64,000 bases of DNA from Isoetes taiwanensis (GCA_021234155.1 JAJEKV010000032.1:12602283-12666282); one strand, 5' to 3'; positions 34,640 to 48,849 are shown, numbered from the stretch's first letter. Notes: a model not told the origin generated them from the letters alone. Translations and numbers: made by a program.

Positions 34640-36620
34640 AGCCACAACCATCTTAGGCATGCATTGGGCCAATGAATCCCACCAGGATATCGCCTTGTAA
34701 ATTGGATATCACTAAGGTCGTTGATATTGTTAGCTGGAGTTTCTTGGTCAAGGTCTACCAAAAGGTTGGCATCTCTCAAGAGGTAATTAGTATATTTTTG
34801 GCTATTCTTCATAACTCCAGATCATCAGTGCTGATTAATGGAGAGTGTAATATTAAGAGGGGAGTTAAGCAAGACCTTGCACCTTTTCTTTTTTTAATTG
34901 TTATGGAAGCCTTAAATAGTATGCAGGCCAGAAAAGTATGATCACAGGTTTGGAGCTTCCCCAGTCCTAGGGAAACCAATACTTTCTCAATGCTCACTTT
35001 GTAGATGACACTTTTCTTTTTGTGAAAATGGAGTAGCACGCAATCACTAACACGTAAATAGTCTTAGAGAACTTTGGTAATTGTTCTGGATGTGAGGTCA
35101 ATCCTTCCAAGTCTAAGCTCATTCTCGAGACCAAGTAAGAGGAGGTCAAACTGCTTTGACCATGGGATGTGAGTATCTTATTCTAAATGTTAAGTCTAAA
35201 ATTCTAGGCATCCCGAGTTAATGCTAGTAATCTTTGGTATGATATTATTGAGAAATTTAGCAGGAAGATCTCCTCAGTAGCAAGTAAGAATGGGAGAGCT
35301 ATAATTCATTGAAAGAGTTTGGCATTATCAAGATTTACAATGGCACATTAATGGTAGAACAGGCTTTATGGGGAAAAAAAGCCTACGGATTTCTCACCCA
35401 AGATTTGTCTCTTTCTCTTCATCTAAAATGGTATATAATTTATGATAGATGCCTCATTAATCTGAAATATATGTGGAACTTATCAATCAGTCCCAAGGTG
35501 AAAACCTTTATCGAACAGTTGTGGCATAAGGCTTTAACCACAAATGCAAAAAGACAAAGGATTGGTATGTCCTTTTTTGATTTGTGTGAAAGATGTTTCC
35601 AGGGGATGGAAGATGAGGAACACCTCTTTAAAGGTTGCCTCTAGTCAGAATGGATCTTAGAGCTTGCCTCTGAGAAATTCCACATTCCCAACTTGTCTGA
35701 TCTTCCTTTAATAGAGATCCTTTTCCCAATCTCCAAATGATAGAAGAATATACTTATGTGGAGAATGGTGAAAGCTAGAAACTCAATTATCTTTGACCAA
35801 GAGATAATATGGCCCCATGCAGTGATTATGTTGGCCCCATCCAATGAGCCATTTGCATCCAAAATCCGAGCTGTGGAGGGGCTTCAATGATTCATTCGTC
35901 TCATATGTAGTCCATCGATGGGCAGCCCTCCCGTAACAGATGGAAATCTTGGAGCAAAATAAAATATGTGACCAAAGGCTTGGAAATAGATAGAACAATC
36001 TATCAGAAAGCGATGTTAAAGTAGAGACATATGATGAGTTAAGCCTGAACTCTAATCAGTGGCAATTAAAAAATAAAGAAAGTTATTCAGTCAAAGATGT
36101 ATATAAGGCCCTTTATGCTAACAAACCATCTAGAGCAGCAAGACTATGGGGATGTGCAGAAGAAAGATTAGCTACTATTAGTGCCAAAGGATGGCCTATA
36201 TACACTGCCAATAAAATTAAGACCTTTAGATGGTTGGTTATCCATAAAGTCTATCTACTAACCTTAGCAGAACCAAATATAATAGTATAATATCTAATAG
36301 ATGTCCTCTATGTGGAGAGGTGGAAACTTCCAACCATGTCTTCACTTGTCATTGGGTAATGGAATTTTGGAGCTGGACCTCCTAGATCAACCAGGGTACC
36401 CCTGAGGTAACAAACCTTTTAAATTTTCTGGAGGCTGAAAGTAAGATGCTAAACATAGCCTTGAGTTGTTGGGTAATATGGAAATATAGGAACAACGTTG
36501 TTATAAGGAAGAAAAAGCAACCTAATTTGGTTAATAAAAACCTTCTTTGGAGAAATCTAGATCTTAGCAATTGCACATAAAATTATCAAGGGTAAAGAGG
36601 CATATCAGACCTGGAATAGA
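34640..36620 (+). mobile_element. Degraded LINE with RT and zf-RVT parts, plus strand
   Basis: Reverse transcriptase blocks: DITKVVDIVSWSFLVKVYQK (about 34700), SRSSVLINGECNIKRGVKQD, FLFLIVMEALNSM (about 34890) and FVDDTFLFVKM at about 35000 (catalytic Y replaced by F). zf-RVT-like blocks follow: NLSISPKVKTFIEQLWHKAL and FFDLCERCFQGMEDEEHLFK (35480-35640), then WPIYTANKIKTFRWLVIHKV (about 36200). Stops and frameshifts are frequent. The 3' part from about 35452 is inside the left arm of the large inverted duplication, so a second copy exists at 45290-46682. Confidence 0.8.
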
Positions 36621-39144
36621 TAGGGAGGTATCAAGGATTATATGATTTCTTTATTTTGAATCTAACTATATCGAATGATGTTTTGCACAGAGGAGCAGAG
36701 GAGAGTTAGCAGGTATTGAGGCTCAGTCTGATGGACGGGTATGCTGCCAACTCGGATGAAGAGGATACTGTCCTTGCAAAATAGGAACTGGCAAACAAAT
36801 TTATTCAACTCAAACAAGAAATTGTGCATGCTATGGCCTTTCAGAAGTTGTTGAAAAGGTGTGAAGTTTGGAGATATAACAGCCCGAGGCCTTTCTTCAT
36901 GAAGTTCTACCATCACACGTCCTACTTTTTCTGGATTTCACTAACTTTTTGGTGGATGAGTTGGACACACTTTTGAACATCCTGGGGTATCGAGCTGTGG
37001 CTGATTTGACCATACAAAATATGTTTGAAGGTCAGCGAAGAGTTGGAAGTAGAACTGAGGCTTTATTTGGTTGTATAACTTTTTGATCTTCCAAATTAGG
37101 TGCTAGAACCTTGTTAAGATAGTATTAGATGTACTGCCTAATTTTGACTCATGGTTCCAGTTTATAAGGTCCATGAATTTTGCTGAGCCTAAGCTTATAA
37201 GCTTATGAGTGTGTATATGCCTTTGATGGTATACCACTCCATTATGTATTTTCCCATAGGCCAATTGGTCTCCGTGGACGATAAAAAATCTATTCTATTC
37301 TATTTAATGGAATATAAAAAAAACCCTGTCCTCAGAAAAAAGGAAACTGGCAGTAATGCAGGCTTGGGGAATGGGTTGGGTTGGGTTGGGTTGGATTGAA
37401 TGCGTAGTTGCATTAGATTATTGCATTTTAGGATCTTTGTTTTTGTTTGTTCGGTGGAGGCCTGACCAACTTAGGAGCCATAACCATATTACTAACAATT
37501 GAGTTTGAATCAAACATGATCATTGGTGCTGCACTTATGAACACTTATGGTAAGAGTGGAAGCTTGGATATTGCACTTAAAGTGTACTACAAAATGCCCA
37601 ATGTAGTGTAATTGTGGCAATGCACAAGCATTCTGTTTATGAGACCATGCTTCAAATGCGGAGAAAACGTCTAGATTAATTGTAAATGTTTGAAACAAGA
37701 TGCTTCCATATACCTTAAAGATCTTAAATTGATGCTAGGTTAAAGGAATAGCCATTTACTTGCTTGCATGACTTGCCTAGATTTCTTGCCCACTATACGG
37801 GTGATGAAAATTAGGAAATTTTATATTCCTCATGTTGTGAATGTAGATCTGGTTGTGTTCTACTCTTTTTCAATCATTGTGACCTTCTTTTCATCTTATT
37901 TGCATTGCTCATGTTCTATGCTTTAGATATGATATGGCGAAATTTTAACCTCCATAAGAAACTAGATCTATGTATATTGTGCACATGCCATCTATATTTT
38001 GGTGCTAGAATGATGGTTAGAATAACAAATTTTGAATATAGGTTTATGTTATGGCAACCTTCAGAATACATGACATGGTATCTATTATCTTTACTCGATA
38101 TTTTAGTGTCTATCTGGATATCAAGTTGAAGATGATTTTATTCGCTTAATGTGCTGATAAACACACTATGTTCAGATATGTTAATTCCAAGGTGCAATTC
38201 AAGATAATTTATTTCTTGAAGGTATCTGCATTAAATTTCTCTACTTGAGAATATTTAGTTGCTCCCTTGAACAAAATAAGAAACTATGTAAATTCTGAAA
38301 CGTTGGGGCAAGACATATGTTTGACGTCAAGCCATAACAATAAGATAGCGGAAAGATCCACAATATTGAAAATGCATTCAATGAATTTCTATTGTTTTAC
38401 AAAAAGAAGACCAACTTGACATATTTTTTTCAAGAAGCAGCCAATTGAGTGAACGAGAGGATGGATCGTTATTATCACATAGTTCAACTTTGAGCTGCTT
38501 TTATGTAGAAACATCTATGCTTGCCGGTACACCATGTGTAAATTCATGCGAAACACAAGTTTTTTGTTGTTAATTTAAGCAGAGATGTGGAATTTGCACT
38601 TGTCCAACATGTTCAGAGGAATGACTATAAGCAGCTTCCTAACTGCAATCTTTACTTCCTGAATATCCCATCTTATAATCTATTTTCCTGTTAAAGTAAA
38701 GATATGGAGTCTGCACTTGGCCAACGTGAGAGGAATATGACTGTAAGCATCTTGCTAACTCCATTTTTTACTTCTTAAATATAAAATCCACAAAATATAC
38801 CTTGTATCCCTTTCACTCTACTTCAGCATTCACAAATGTCGTTCCACTTCACTCGTTTCAATCAAAAGTAACGTAGAATAGTATTACCTAGAGATCAAAT
38901 TTACACAATTGCTTTCATGTGCAATTAGATGCAACATATAAATACCCAAATACAACAAAAAATCCAGGATACACGATCTCGTTGAGCGGTAATTTCAAAT
39001 ACTTTACATGCATCGTTTAATTTTCCATTTACAATTATTTCATTCCAAAGACATAGCATTACAACAGAGCATTTTCTTAAATGTTACTTCTATGTTTCTT
39101 TAAATTTTGCACATTCGATATACATGAAGAGAGAAATTCCCCAG
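35452..39144 (+). repeat. Left arm of a 3.7-kb imperfect inverted duplication
   Basis: Pairs throughout with 42997-46682 read in reverse: LINE zf-RVT region (35500-35640 with 46407-46650), GGAGAGTTAGCAGGTATTGAG block (36700 with 45290), a GGGTT run (37375 with 44710), PPR fragment (37505 with 44560), ATATTTTGGTGCTAGAAT (37994 with 44080) and the inner end GAGAAATTCCCC (39133 with 43005). Identity looks like roughly 85-90% by eye with small indels. The unique centre is 39145-42996. Confidence 0.85.
37505..37611 (+). pseudogene. PPR gene fragment in the left arm
   Basis: Reads NMIIGAALMNTYGKSGSLDI then ALKVYYKMPNVV, a clear L/S-type PPR motif, and stops at TAA near 37611. It differs in sequence from the PPR gene at 22894, so it was captured from another member. 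Flanking sequence gives no further repeats. Confidence 0.75.
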
Positions 39145-42100
39145 TGTAAGCCCACTTGAAAAGATGCAAGCATGTATTAGTCTGACCTCTATTAATGTCG
39201 TCCAGCTATGACACATAATCAGTATGTTGGCAACACTAACTCTGGCCGCTACCATGTCATTTGCCAGCATTCATTGTAAAAGCTGGAAAGCTACATATCC
39301 TTGGCCATATTGAGCATAAGCAATAGCCAACAAGCCTAGATTTAATGTAATTGCCTATAACATGATAAGACAATAAAAAGTATCTCCGTGCATCTTGTGA
39401 GCTAGGTCTTGTATGAGCTATGCCATGGATTTGTTGGTAATTACCTGTGATTGGTAATATCTGATGATACTCTGTGAGATTGAACGATCTAAATGCCACT
39501 GGCACATAGTTTAAAATCAATGGGGGCGTCCTTGCCCTAAAAATCTGAACCGAGTCTCTGTTCTAGTCTCTGTTCTACCATGAGTGTTTACAGAGCAACT
39601 TGTGAATAACCATAAGAACAATAAAAATAAAGAAGTAAATGATTAGGGTTTCACACCTTTGTATGCATAAAAACATATCAGAACACAACCATCTGGAAGA
39701 GAATGAAGATTGTTGTAATGTCAACCACATGCAGCAGAGACATCTGCAAGACATAAATACATGCAATAAAATAAACCCAAGACTTGGCATTTATCACTCA
39801 ATGCATGCAAAGCACATGGAATATTGAAGCTCAAGGAAAGTATCTCTTATTGGATCAGACTGTGATTCACCAATTATGCAAGAGCCGAATAAATTGACCA
39901 ATTCTTATGGACTAATTATTGTGGGTGTTTGCTCTGACAGATATATCAATTGAGTATCTTCTATGATGGGTTGCACTGCCAGATATCAGATGCTTTGTTC
40001 AGCCTAATTGTTGCATGTTATTTGAGCACAACCAGCACTATGGCTGCTAATCCATTTTGATTGTTGCATGCCGTTTAAGCACATCCAGTCTTGAGCACAG
40101 CCAGCATGCCTGCTAACTCATCTTGATTATTTGAGCATATCCAACACCATGCTTGTCATATTTTAACTCGTTACTCAACAAACAAATATAAATCTAACTC
40201 TCTAATATAAACTTGTATATGCTATTACAAATCTAAGATATAATATTTACATTCAGCTACAAATTGATGTTTTCTCAAAAGGTTGAGCATAAAGTAGCAT
40301 AAATAATTTCTTTTTGTGCAGATAAATAGCACATCACATCCCCCATGTGTATTCTATTGCTATAGAATTTAACATTTGAGATAGGATTCCCTTGTTTGAA
40401 TGGAGTGAATGATGTAATTCTACATGATAACACATACTTTTTATATCTAAAACATAATTACTCACCTTCCATGCAGTATGCCAGCATCATTGGAGCGCCG
40501 TAAGTTTTGTTGTGGCTATAGTAATTGTGTTCTAGGTGAAGGTATATGCATAGAATCTTGTGGCGTAAACAATTCTCTTGTGCTCTCCTGATATACTGCA
40601 TAAATATTAATACATATACTGCGTAAATATTAATACAGGCAGAAGTAAGATGGTAAAAGTCCTAGAAAATTTACCATTTGCAAATGCAGCCAAATGTAAC
40701 CAAATGTAAGACGTCCAAGTAGAGCAAAAGGGAAACTCTAGTGTATTGGCTGCATGCGAATCTTCTAGCGAACTCACTAAATTTGGGTTATTTAAAGGAC
40801 ATCAAATATGGATTCTCAGCCTCAGATAATAAAGGTACAAAAAAAACTATAACAATGATATTTAAAAATAAATTGGGGTCTAAAAATACACGTCTATTGC
40901 AGGTTCTTAGAATTCAGACATAACATTCAATATGCATAACGTGTATCAAGCTCTTATCTTAGGCATTGATTTGGAGAAAGAAACTCATCCATTCACATGG
41001 CGTTTTGAGATCAGGATCCTTGTCCAACCAAATGGTCCTATGCAACAGCGAAACGTGCAGGGAAAAAAACACAAGAAACAACAAAATTCTCAGCAACACA
41101 AAGGGTCAAGTTGCATAAATGGCCAAGAAAATACTAACCTAAGATCCTCTGTTCATATGAAATTTGAGGCCAAAATGGGCCCGTGTGCAAAGGAACAATA
41201 ATGTGGAGTTTTAGAACACTGCACCAAAACAAAAGGTGATTATAAATGTTGTATCTCTGATAACTATCCGGAAAAGTTGCAAAAAAAGATGGCCCTTTCT
41301 CTAATAATAATTCCTATATGAAGCGCACAAACAAAGGAAAAACGAATAGAAGAATGCAATGATGTGTTTCCAAGAGTGAGATCACCAAAATCGAGAGAAA
41401 TGGGAGAGAGTAAGTCTGGGAAAATCATCAACTGATGCCATAGACATCCTAAAAGCACTACTTCGATGAAGAACCGTACAATCTACGCCATGCTTCTCTT
41501 ATGTATAAATAGATCCACGTTGTGGAGCTTTGTGACCAAAAAATCCTATTATCTTGGCCCATCATCATAATCCAACTAAACAGGCACGTCTTCTCTGCCA
41601 TCTGCAAACAACTACGTCAATATTCCACCGATCAAAGCGGATATCCTGAACAACTGTGGCATGCATGTCGAGAGATAGAAAGAATCAAAACTCACAGCCA
41701 AAAAATTTGGAACAACGAAGATTAAAATGAGACATGAAGCGCTCAGATCCTCTGCCATGGGCAAATGCAGATTTCAAAAGCTTGAATGACGTTGCAACAA
41801 AAATATTGCATAAAATTCAAGCTCACAAACACTGCTATTTTCGTCCTCCACACGTCTCTGATGCCGCTTACCCTCAAAATCTGACAGAATAAAAAAGTGT
41901 TGACACATCATAAAGAGCATAGCAAGATTTAGGTTTTCTGAATCTACTAAAGTCCAACTTCGATCCAAAGACAAAGGCATTATACAGATATATAGATGAA
42001 GCTCCCCCTTTCTTTACAACAAAAAGAGCATCTGAACATTCATAAAATCGTCAAGGATTTAAGGATTTGATCAGGGGCCAATACCAAAATGAAATTGATG

Positions 42101-42996
42101 GAAATAAAGGACGATACCTGTGAGTTTGAACCCTAGAAACAAATCGCAGTTTCAGTGCTCTTCAAGAAATAAAACAATTTTTCGACAAATTACTCTGAAA
42201 CACATGAGCCATTGTTCATAAATGGAACATGAGCACCAAGAAAGAAATGGTCGAGCTTAGAAAACTTACTAGAGAGTGTTCAAATCTAAAAATTAGATGC
42301 TTGACCAAGATTGGTTCTATCAGATTGTCGATTGGAAGAAAGTGCAAAACATATCACCCTTGCAAGGGAACCGGATCTGTCTGCATGTAAATGCGCAAAC
42401 GCCCAGAGAAAACAGCCGATTAAGTTCTTTAAGCCAAGTCAGTGGCCGAAATTGCAAATCTAAGGTGGATCTATCCCTTGCATACCCATCTGCTAGCGCA
42501 CAGAAAGGGAAATATTTGTGGCATACATGCGGAAAATGCAGAAAGAAAAATTACCCCAAAAATATTTACCGATTTTTGGCAAATTCAAATTTTTTCTCAG
42601 CTTCCAAAATCCATAAAACCTTAGGGAAATCACTAAAAAAAAGTTCCAAAAATATTTTCCACCAAATCGGATAATCCCAAATTAACAAGATTGGTAAAGG
42701 CCTTTATCTTACAACAGATATATTAAGGGGACCAATGTTTATTTGAAAGGGGCACCTTAACTTTTATTGGCCCTTATATTACAAAAGGATCTCGAATGGA
42801 AAAAGCAGCATCAAAACTATAGAACTATACAAGGGAGTGACCATAATTGATTTGGTAGCAGATGTCGACAACTTACTGAGAATTTGAATAAATTTTTGAT
42901 ACCAGATACTGATAAGCTGGACATCGTCACTATAGCAACAGTTAACAGTGACTTTGGCAACAAGAATCAAGAGAAAAAAAGAAGGGTCTGAGGGCC
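39145..42996. other. Unique centre of the inverted duplication
   Basis: 3.85 kb of AT-rich sequence between the arms. Short ORFs (for example 41522-41725, 42297-42674) show no family features. No transposase, integrase or RNA gene seen. Confidence 0.5.
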
Positions 42997-44465
42997 GGGG
43001 AATTTCTCTTTGCAAATTTTAAAGCAACATAGAAGTAACATTTAAGAAAATGCTCCATTATTATTGCAGATGGAAAATTAAACGATGCACGTAAAGTATT
43101 TATAATTACTGCTCAATGAGATCGTGTATCCTGGATTTTTTGTTGTATTTGGGTCTTTATATGTTGCATCTAATTGCACATGAAAGCAATCGTGCAAATT
43201 TGATCTCTATAATAAGATAAGATAAGATGAGAAAGGTAATACTATTCTACTTGAAACGATTGAAGTGGAATGACATTTGTGAATACTGAAGTAGAGTGAA
43301 AGGGATACAAGGTATATTTTGTGGATTTTATAGGAGTTAGTAAGATGCTTACAGTTATATTCCTCTGACGTTAGCCAAGTGCAGACTCCATATCTTTGCT
43401 TTAACAGGAAAATAGATTATAAGATGGAATATTCAGGAAGTAAAGATTGCAGTTAGGAAACTGCTTACAGTCATCCCTCTGAACATGTTGGACAAGTGCA
43501 AATTCCACACCTCTGCTTAAATTAACAACAAAAAGCTTGTGTTTCGCATGAATTTACACATGGTGTACCTGCAAGAATAGTTGTTTCTACATAAAAGCAG
43601 CTCAAAGTTGAACTATGTGATAATAACGATTCATCCTCTCGTTCACTCAATTAGCTGCTTCTTGACAAAAAATATGTCAAGTTGGCTTCTTTTTGAAAAA
43701 CAATAGAAATTCATTGAATGCATTTTCAATATTGTGGATCTTTCCTTTATCTTGACGTCAAACATATGTCTTGCCCTAACATTTGAGAATTTATATAGTT
43801 TCCTTATTTTGTTAAAGGGAGCAACTAATGCAAGTAGAGAAAATTTAATGCAAGATACCTTCAAGAAATAAATTATATTGAATTGCACCTTGAAATTAAC
43901 ATATCTGAACAGAGTGTGTTTATCAGCACATTAAGTCAATAAAATCATCTTCAGCTTGATATCCAGATAGACACTAAAATATTGAGTAAAGATAATAGAT
44001 ACCATATCATGTATTCTGAAGGTTGCCATAACATAAACCTATATTCAATTTTTTTTATTCTAACCATAATTCTTGCACCAAAATATAGATGGCATGTGCA
44101 TAATATACATAGATCTTGTTTCGTGTGGAGATTAAAATTCCGTCATATCATATCTAAAGCATAGAACATGACAATGCAAATAAGATGAAAAGAAGGTCAC
44201 AATGATTGAAAAAGAGTAGAACACAAACAGATCTACATTCTCAACATGAGGAATACAAAATTTCCTAATTTTCATCAAGGCAAGTCACGCAAGCAAGTAA
44301 ATGGCTATTCCTTTAACCTAGCATCAATTTAAGATCTCTAAGGTATATGGAAGCATCTTGTTTCAAACATTAACAATTAATCTAGACGTTTTCTCCGCAT
44401 TTGAAGCATGGTATCATAAGCAGAATGCTTGTTCATTGCCACAATTACACTACATTTGGATTGGG

Positions 44466-44571
44466 CATTTTGTAGTACACTTCAAGTGCAATATCCAAGC
44501 TTCCACTCTTACCATACATGTTCACAAGTGCAGCACCAATGATCATGTTTGATTCAAACTCAATTGTTAGT
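44466..44571 (-). pseudogene. PPR gene fragment in the right arm
   Basis: Inverted copy of the fragment at 37505-37611, reading GAALVNMYGKSGSLDIALEV in the minus direction. It preserves MYGKSG, whereas the left arm has TYGKSG. Confidence 0.75.
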
Positions 44572-46526
44572 AATATGGTTATGGTTTAAAATAGCATTCT
44601 CTAATGCTCCTAAGTTGGTCAGGCCTCCACCGAACAAACAAAAACAAAGATCCAAAAATGCAATAATCTAACACAACTACGCATTCAATCCAACCCAACC
44701 CAACCCATTCCCCAAGCCTGCATTACTGCTAGTTTCCTTTTTTTTTGAGGGCAAGGTTTTTTGATATTCCATTAAAGAAAATACATAATGGAGTGGTACA
44801 CTATCAAAGGCATACACACATAAGCTTATAAGCTTAGGCTCAGCAAAATTCGTGGACCTTATAAACTGGAACATGTAATTAGGCAGTACATGTAATACTA
44901 TCTTAACAAGGTTCTAGCACCTAATTTGGAAGTTCAAAAAGTCTCAGTTCTACTTCCAACTCTTCGTTGAGCTTCAAGCAGATTCTGTATGGTCAAATCA
45001 ACCACAATTCGATGCCCCAGGATGTTCAAAAGTGTGTCCAACTCATCCACCAAAACGTTAGTGAAATCCAGAAAAAGTAGGATGTGTGATGGTAGGGCTT
45101 CTTGAAGAAAGGCCTCGGGCTGTTATATCTCCAAACTTCACACGTTTTCAACAACTTTTTAAAGGCCATAGCACGCACAATTTCTTGTTTGAGTTGAATA
45201 AATTTGTCTGCCAGTTCCTGTTTTGCAAGGACAATATCCTCTTCATCCGAGTTGACAGCATACCCATCCATCAGACTGTGCCTCCATACCTGCTAACTCT
45301 CCTCTGCTCCTCTGTGCAAAACATCATTAGATATAGTTAGATTCAAAATAAAGAAATCATATAATCCTTGATACCTCCCTTGCCATATAGTTAGATTTGA
45401 AATAAAGAAATCATATAATCCTTGATACCTCCCTTGCCACTGATTAGAGTTCAGGCTTAACTCATCATATATCTCTACCTTTGACATCACTTTCTGATAG
45501 ATTGTTCTATCTATTTCAGAGCCTTTGGTCACACATTTTATTTTACTCCAAGATTTCCATCTATTAAGGGAGGTTGCCCACCGATGGACTACATATGAGA
45601 CAAATGAATCGTTGAAGCCCCTCCACAGCTCAGATTTTGGATGCAAATAGCTCATTGGATGACGCTAGTTGTCGCCTCTCCAAAGACCCATTAATTGCCC
45701 ACTTCAGTGCCCTGAACAGAGAACAACGAGAACCCAAATTGGGCTTCTTTCTGCCCCTAATAGTCCAGTTTGATACCTTAAAATGGTTTGTATACGAACG
45801 TGGCCAAAATCGTACATATGAATACTCATTTTGGACCTTATCATGATGCCATCAAAAAGTCCCATGTTTGTGAAAGTCAAGCTTATTAGGATCAAGCAAA
45901 CCCCTGAGTCTAGGAATTACATTTACCCATGCAACACTCTGCCCAGGTCAAGGCCGCCCAACTCATCTGGACATCCTGCAACATGCAAGCGGCTCCCCAA
46001 CAAAAACTCCTAGCTGCCTTCGCATTTGTAGATTTTGAAATAATAAGACTTTAATAAGATAAAGCAAAAAAGTTCTTAAAAAGTTATGTTACGTTTACAA
46101 ATAACAAGCCCTTAAAAAGATAACTAATAAAAAAAATAAGCCCTTAAAATAATATAAGCTTCTTTATTTCCTTTAGCTACATCTTTTCCTCTATATTCCC
46201 CAAACATTTGCCAATATAATCACTGCATGGGGCCATATTATCTCTTGGTCAAAGATAATTGAGTTTCTAGCTTTCACCATTCGCCACAGAAGTAAGTATA
46301 TTCTTTTATCATTTGAAGATTGGGGAAAAAAGATCTCTATTAAAGGAAGATCAGACAAGTTGGGAATGTGGAATTCCTCAGAGGCAAGCTCTAAGATCCA
46401 TTCTGACTAGAGGCAACCTTTAAAGAGGTGTTCCTCATCTTCCATCCCCTGCAAACATCTTTCATACAAGTCAAAAAAAGACATACCTCTTTTTGCATTT
46501 GTGGTTAAAACCTTATGCCACGACTG

Positions 46527-46630
46527 CCCGATAAAGTTTTTTTTTTTTTTTTTATGGACGAAAGCCAAAAAGTTTATTACATCTAACTGTGTAAGCACAA
46601 AGAAGATGCCACAGGAGCAACCCGATAAAG
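46527..46630 (-). mobile_element. 84-bp retroposed insertion with 10-bp target duplication
   Basis: CCCGATAAAG stands at 46527-46536 and 46621-46630. Between them is a poly-T run (a poly-A tail on the minus strand) and 64 bp beginning ATGGACGAAAGCC. The left arm at about 35510 shows the empty site with a single copy, so the insertion followed the duplication. Confidence 0.75.
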
Positions 46631-46682
46631 GTTTTCACCTTGGGGCTGATTGATAAGTTCCATATATATTTGAGTTTAATGT

Positions 46683-46960
46683 CATCGATTCAAGCCATCG
46701 GATCGGTATTCTCGAATGGGTGAGCATGCATCTCTTGCATGCATGCATGCATTGCATCCATTTTCTAGGGCTCTTGTTCGTTTGGGATCGCTATTTCTTG
46801 CAGGTTCTTCAACGACTTCTCATCGGCGTTTTCTCCTCTCTCATCAGTTCCCTTGACTCCTTTTTTTTTTTTATATATACTAGGCAGGGGAGGGGCTTCT
46901 CCCTGCTTGGTTTGACAGTTTGGCCTATTGCTCGATATATTTTTGGATCATTCCCTCTAT
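46683..46960 (+). repeat. Copy of a dispersed repeat (GCATGC-rich family)
   Basis: TGAGCATGCATCTCTTGCAT, GATCGCTATTTCTTGCAGGT and GCAGGGGAGGGGCTTCTCCC correspond to sequences in the palindromic complex at 60063-62110. Shared order over about 240 bp indicates one family. No coding capacity seen. Confidence 0.7.
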
Positions 46961-48700
46961 TTTGAATATCCTAGTTGCGCCCTCGGTCTTGATTACCTTA
47001 TACCATTGTTGCCCATGGATTTTATTTTTGTCCCATTTGCCAGATCGCTCTAATCGTTCTATTATGCATATTCCCGTGTCAATTCCAGGCCTCTCTCTGT
47101 ACCCTGTTCTTTTCTGATAGGCATGCTCCTTTGAGTCCTTGAGTTCCTTTTGTCTGATTAGCTCCTCCTTTCATTTTTCGGTCCACTTTGGTCTCTTTAA
47201 TCTTAACACATATTCTCAGTTGTTTTGTAGGTGATCTAGTAGTACAATTTTCTTCTCTCATCCCTTTCACATGAACCCATCTCACTTGCTCTTGTTGTTT
47301 TAATAGCATTTTGTTTTTGTCATTTTTCGTATATAAATTGGTTCCCTCTGGATTTTATTCTCTTATCCTCTTTGTCGTTGGTTATCCGGCATAGTTGTCT
47401 GCAGGGTTCTTACTCATTGTCCCCCAACTTTCTTATGTTTGTACATATTGCCCTGGTTGTGCATTACAATTCACGTGCATTTGATCTTTTGTTGCTTAGA
47501 TGATACGCTTCGATTTTGGAATTTTTTGGATCCTATAGTGCATATGTCCATGGGAGTATTATCTTCTAATTTAGTCATGTATTTTATGTATTTAGGTGGT
47601 TTCCTTGTCAGTTTTTCGATGAGTTCTTGTACCTCTTTAAGTTCCTTTTTCGGTTTATTTATATTCTTTCCATTTGCTCCAATTTGATCCCGTTAACTCC
47701 TTTGTGCAGTGCCCTTTCTGTCTTTGCTTTTATTTGCCTAGTCTTTTCTCTACTTTTTTGCCGCACTTCTTTTATCCCATTGACTCTATTAGTTCTTTCA
47801 CTCCATCACGTTTGTGTGTATTTATCCCCTTTTTATTTCTTTGTTTTTTGTTTCATTTGCACCATTATATTACGCTAGTCTGTTTGGAACGCATAGCTCT
47901 CTTTTCTAGTTTTAACATGTCTCCTCTTGAATCATCTTGGTTCTCGTTCACTGTAGATATCCATATATCATGTTCTTTGTCCTCTGTGCTGATTATTCCA
48001 GTTACTCCGTCAGCCTTTGCTTTGTAGATTCTTTGATTGCCCCTCTGCCTTATCTGCTTTAATCGTCATTTTTCCCATTTCTTCCTTCGTTTCACTTTTT
48101 GCCCTTCATTTTCCTTGTCGTCTTGGTTTGCTCCATTCCTTTGAGGTAGATTCCTCTTTTATCGGCCAACTAGTTGTATCATAGGACCCATCCTAGGAAT
48201 AGTGGGTTTTCTAATAACAGTCTTGTAGCATGCTGAAGAACCTTTATATTCAAACATTTGTAGAATGGAATTTAAATATTTGATTGAGGTGTCCTGCATG
48301 CATCTGAAAGTCTTTGAATGTTATCAAATGACATTTATATTAACCAAAGCTTGCATCAAAGATTAGAAATGCCATTTTCTCTATTTCACATGTTGATTGA
48401 AACTTGTATACAAGTGTCCAAGTCATCTTTTCTATGGCTCAATTTCATTATTGAATCTCTTTTTTGGGTTGCCCCTAAGGGGGCAAACCCAAACCCTCGT
48501 TCATGTGAGTTTGTGGTATAATCCAAGTATTTGTTAGTATATGCTCGGAATATGCCAATAACTACTCCAAACCCATTATTGGCTGTAAAGTGGCGGTCAA
48601 TTATGTTGCTGGTAGCCAATGTGAAAACCGGCTAACCGGTGCTTCTTGCTCGAAGGAAAGCAAAAATCGTGGTGGGCAAAAAAAATTGATGGACAAGGGG
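46961..48700. other. T/C-rich non-coding stretch
   Basis: Pyrimidine-biased plus strand with many CCTTT and TTTGTC words, giving Phe/Ser-rich chance ORFs (for example 47674-48027). No gene or element ends recognised. Confidence 0.45.
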
Positions 48701-48849
48701 CAGAAAGCAGAAAGGATTATACCGTTGATTGACTCGCTAGCCAAATAACTTCCGACTGATCAAACAACAGAGATTAAACACCCAGACAAAGCATTGCATC
48801 AATCTGCAAAGAAGAAGTATAAGAAATCAGAAATTCGAGAGAAAAACTA

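Larger units (their letters stand above)
42997..46682 (-). repeat. Right arm of the 3.7-kb imperfect inverted duplication
   Basis: Reverse-orientation copy of 35452-39144, broken by an 84-bp retroposon (46537-46620). Its outer end stops at the rc of CTCAAATATATATGGAAC, matching 35465, and passes into a different dispersed repeat. Confidence 0.85.

Noticed and set aside
37370-37400. GGGTT run (and its inverted copy near 44700) as interstitial telomere repeat
   Set aside because: The plant telomere unit is TTTAGGG; this is a short five-base run in a duplicated segment.
42297-42674. 125-codon ORF in the centre of the inverted duplication
   Set aside because: Low-complexity Lys/Asn/Ser content, no domain and no splice or promoter support.
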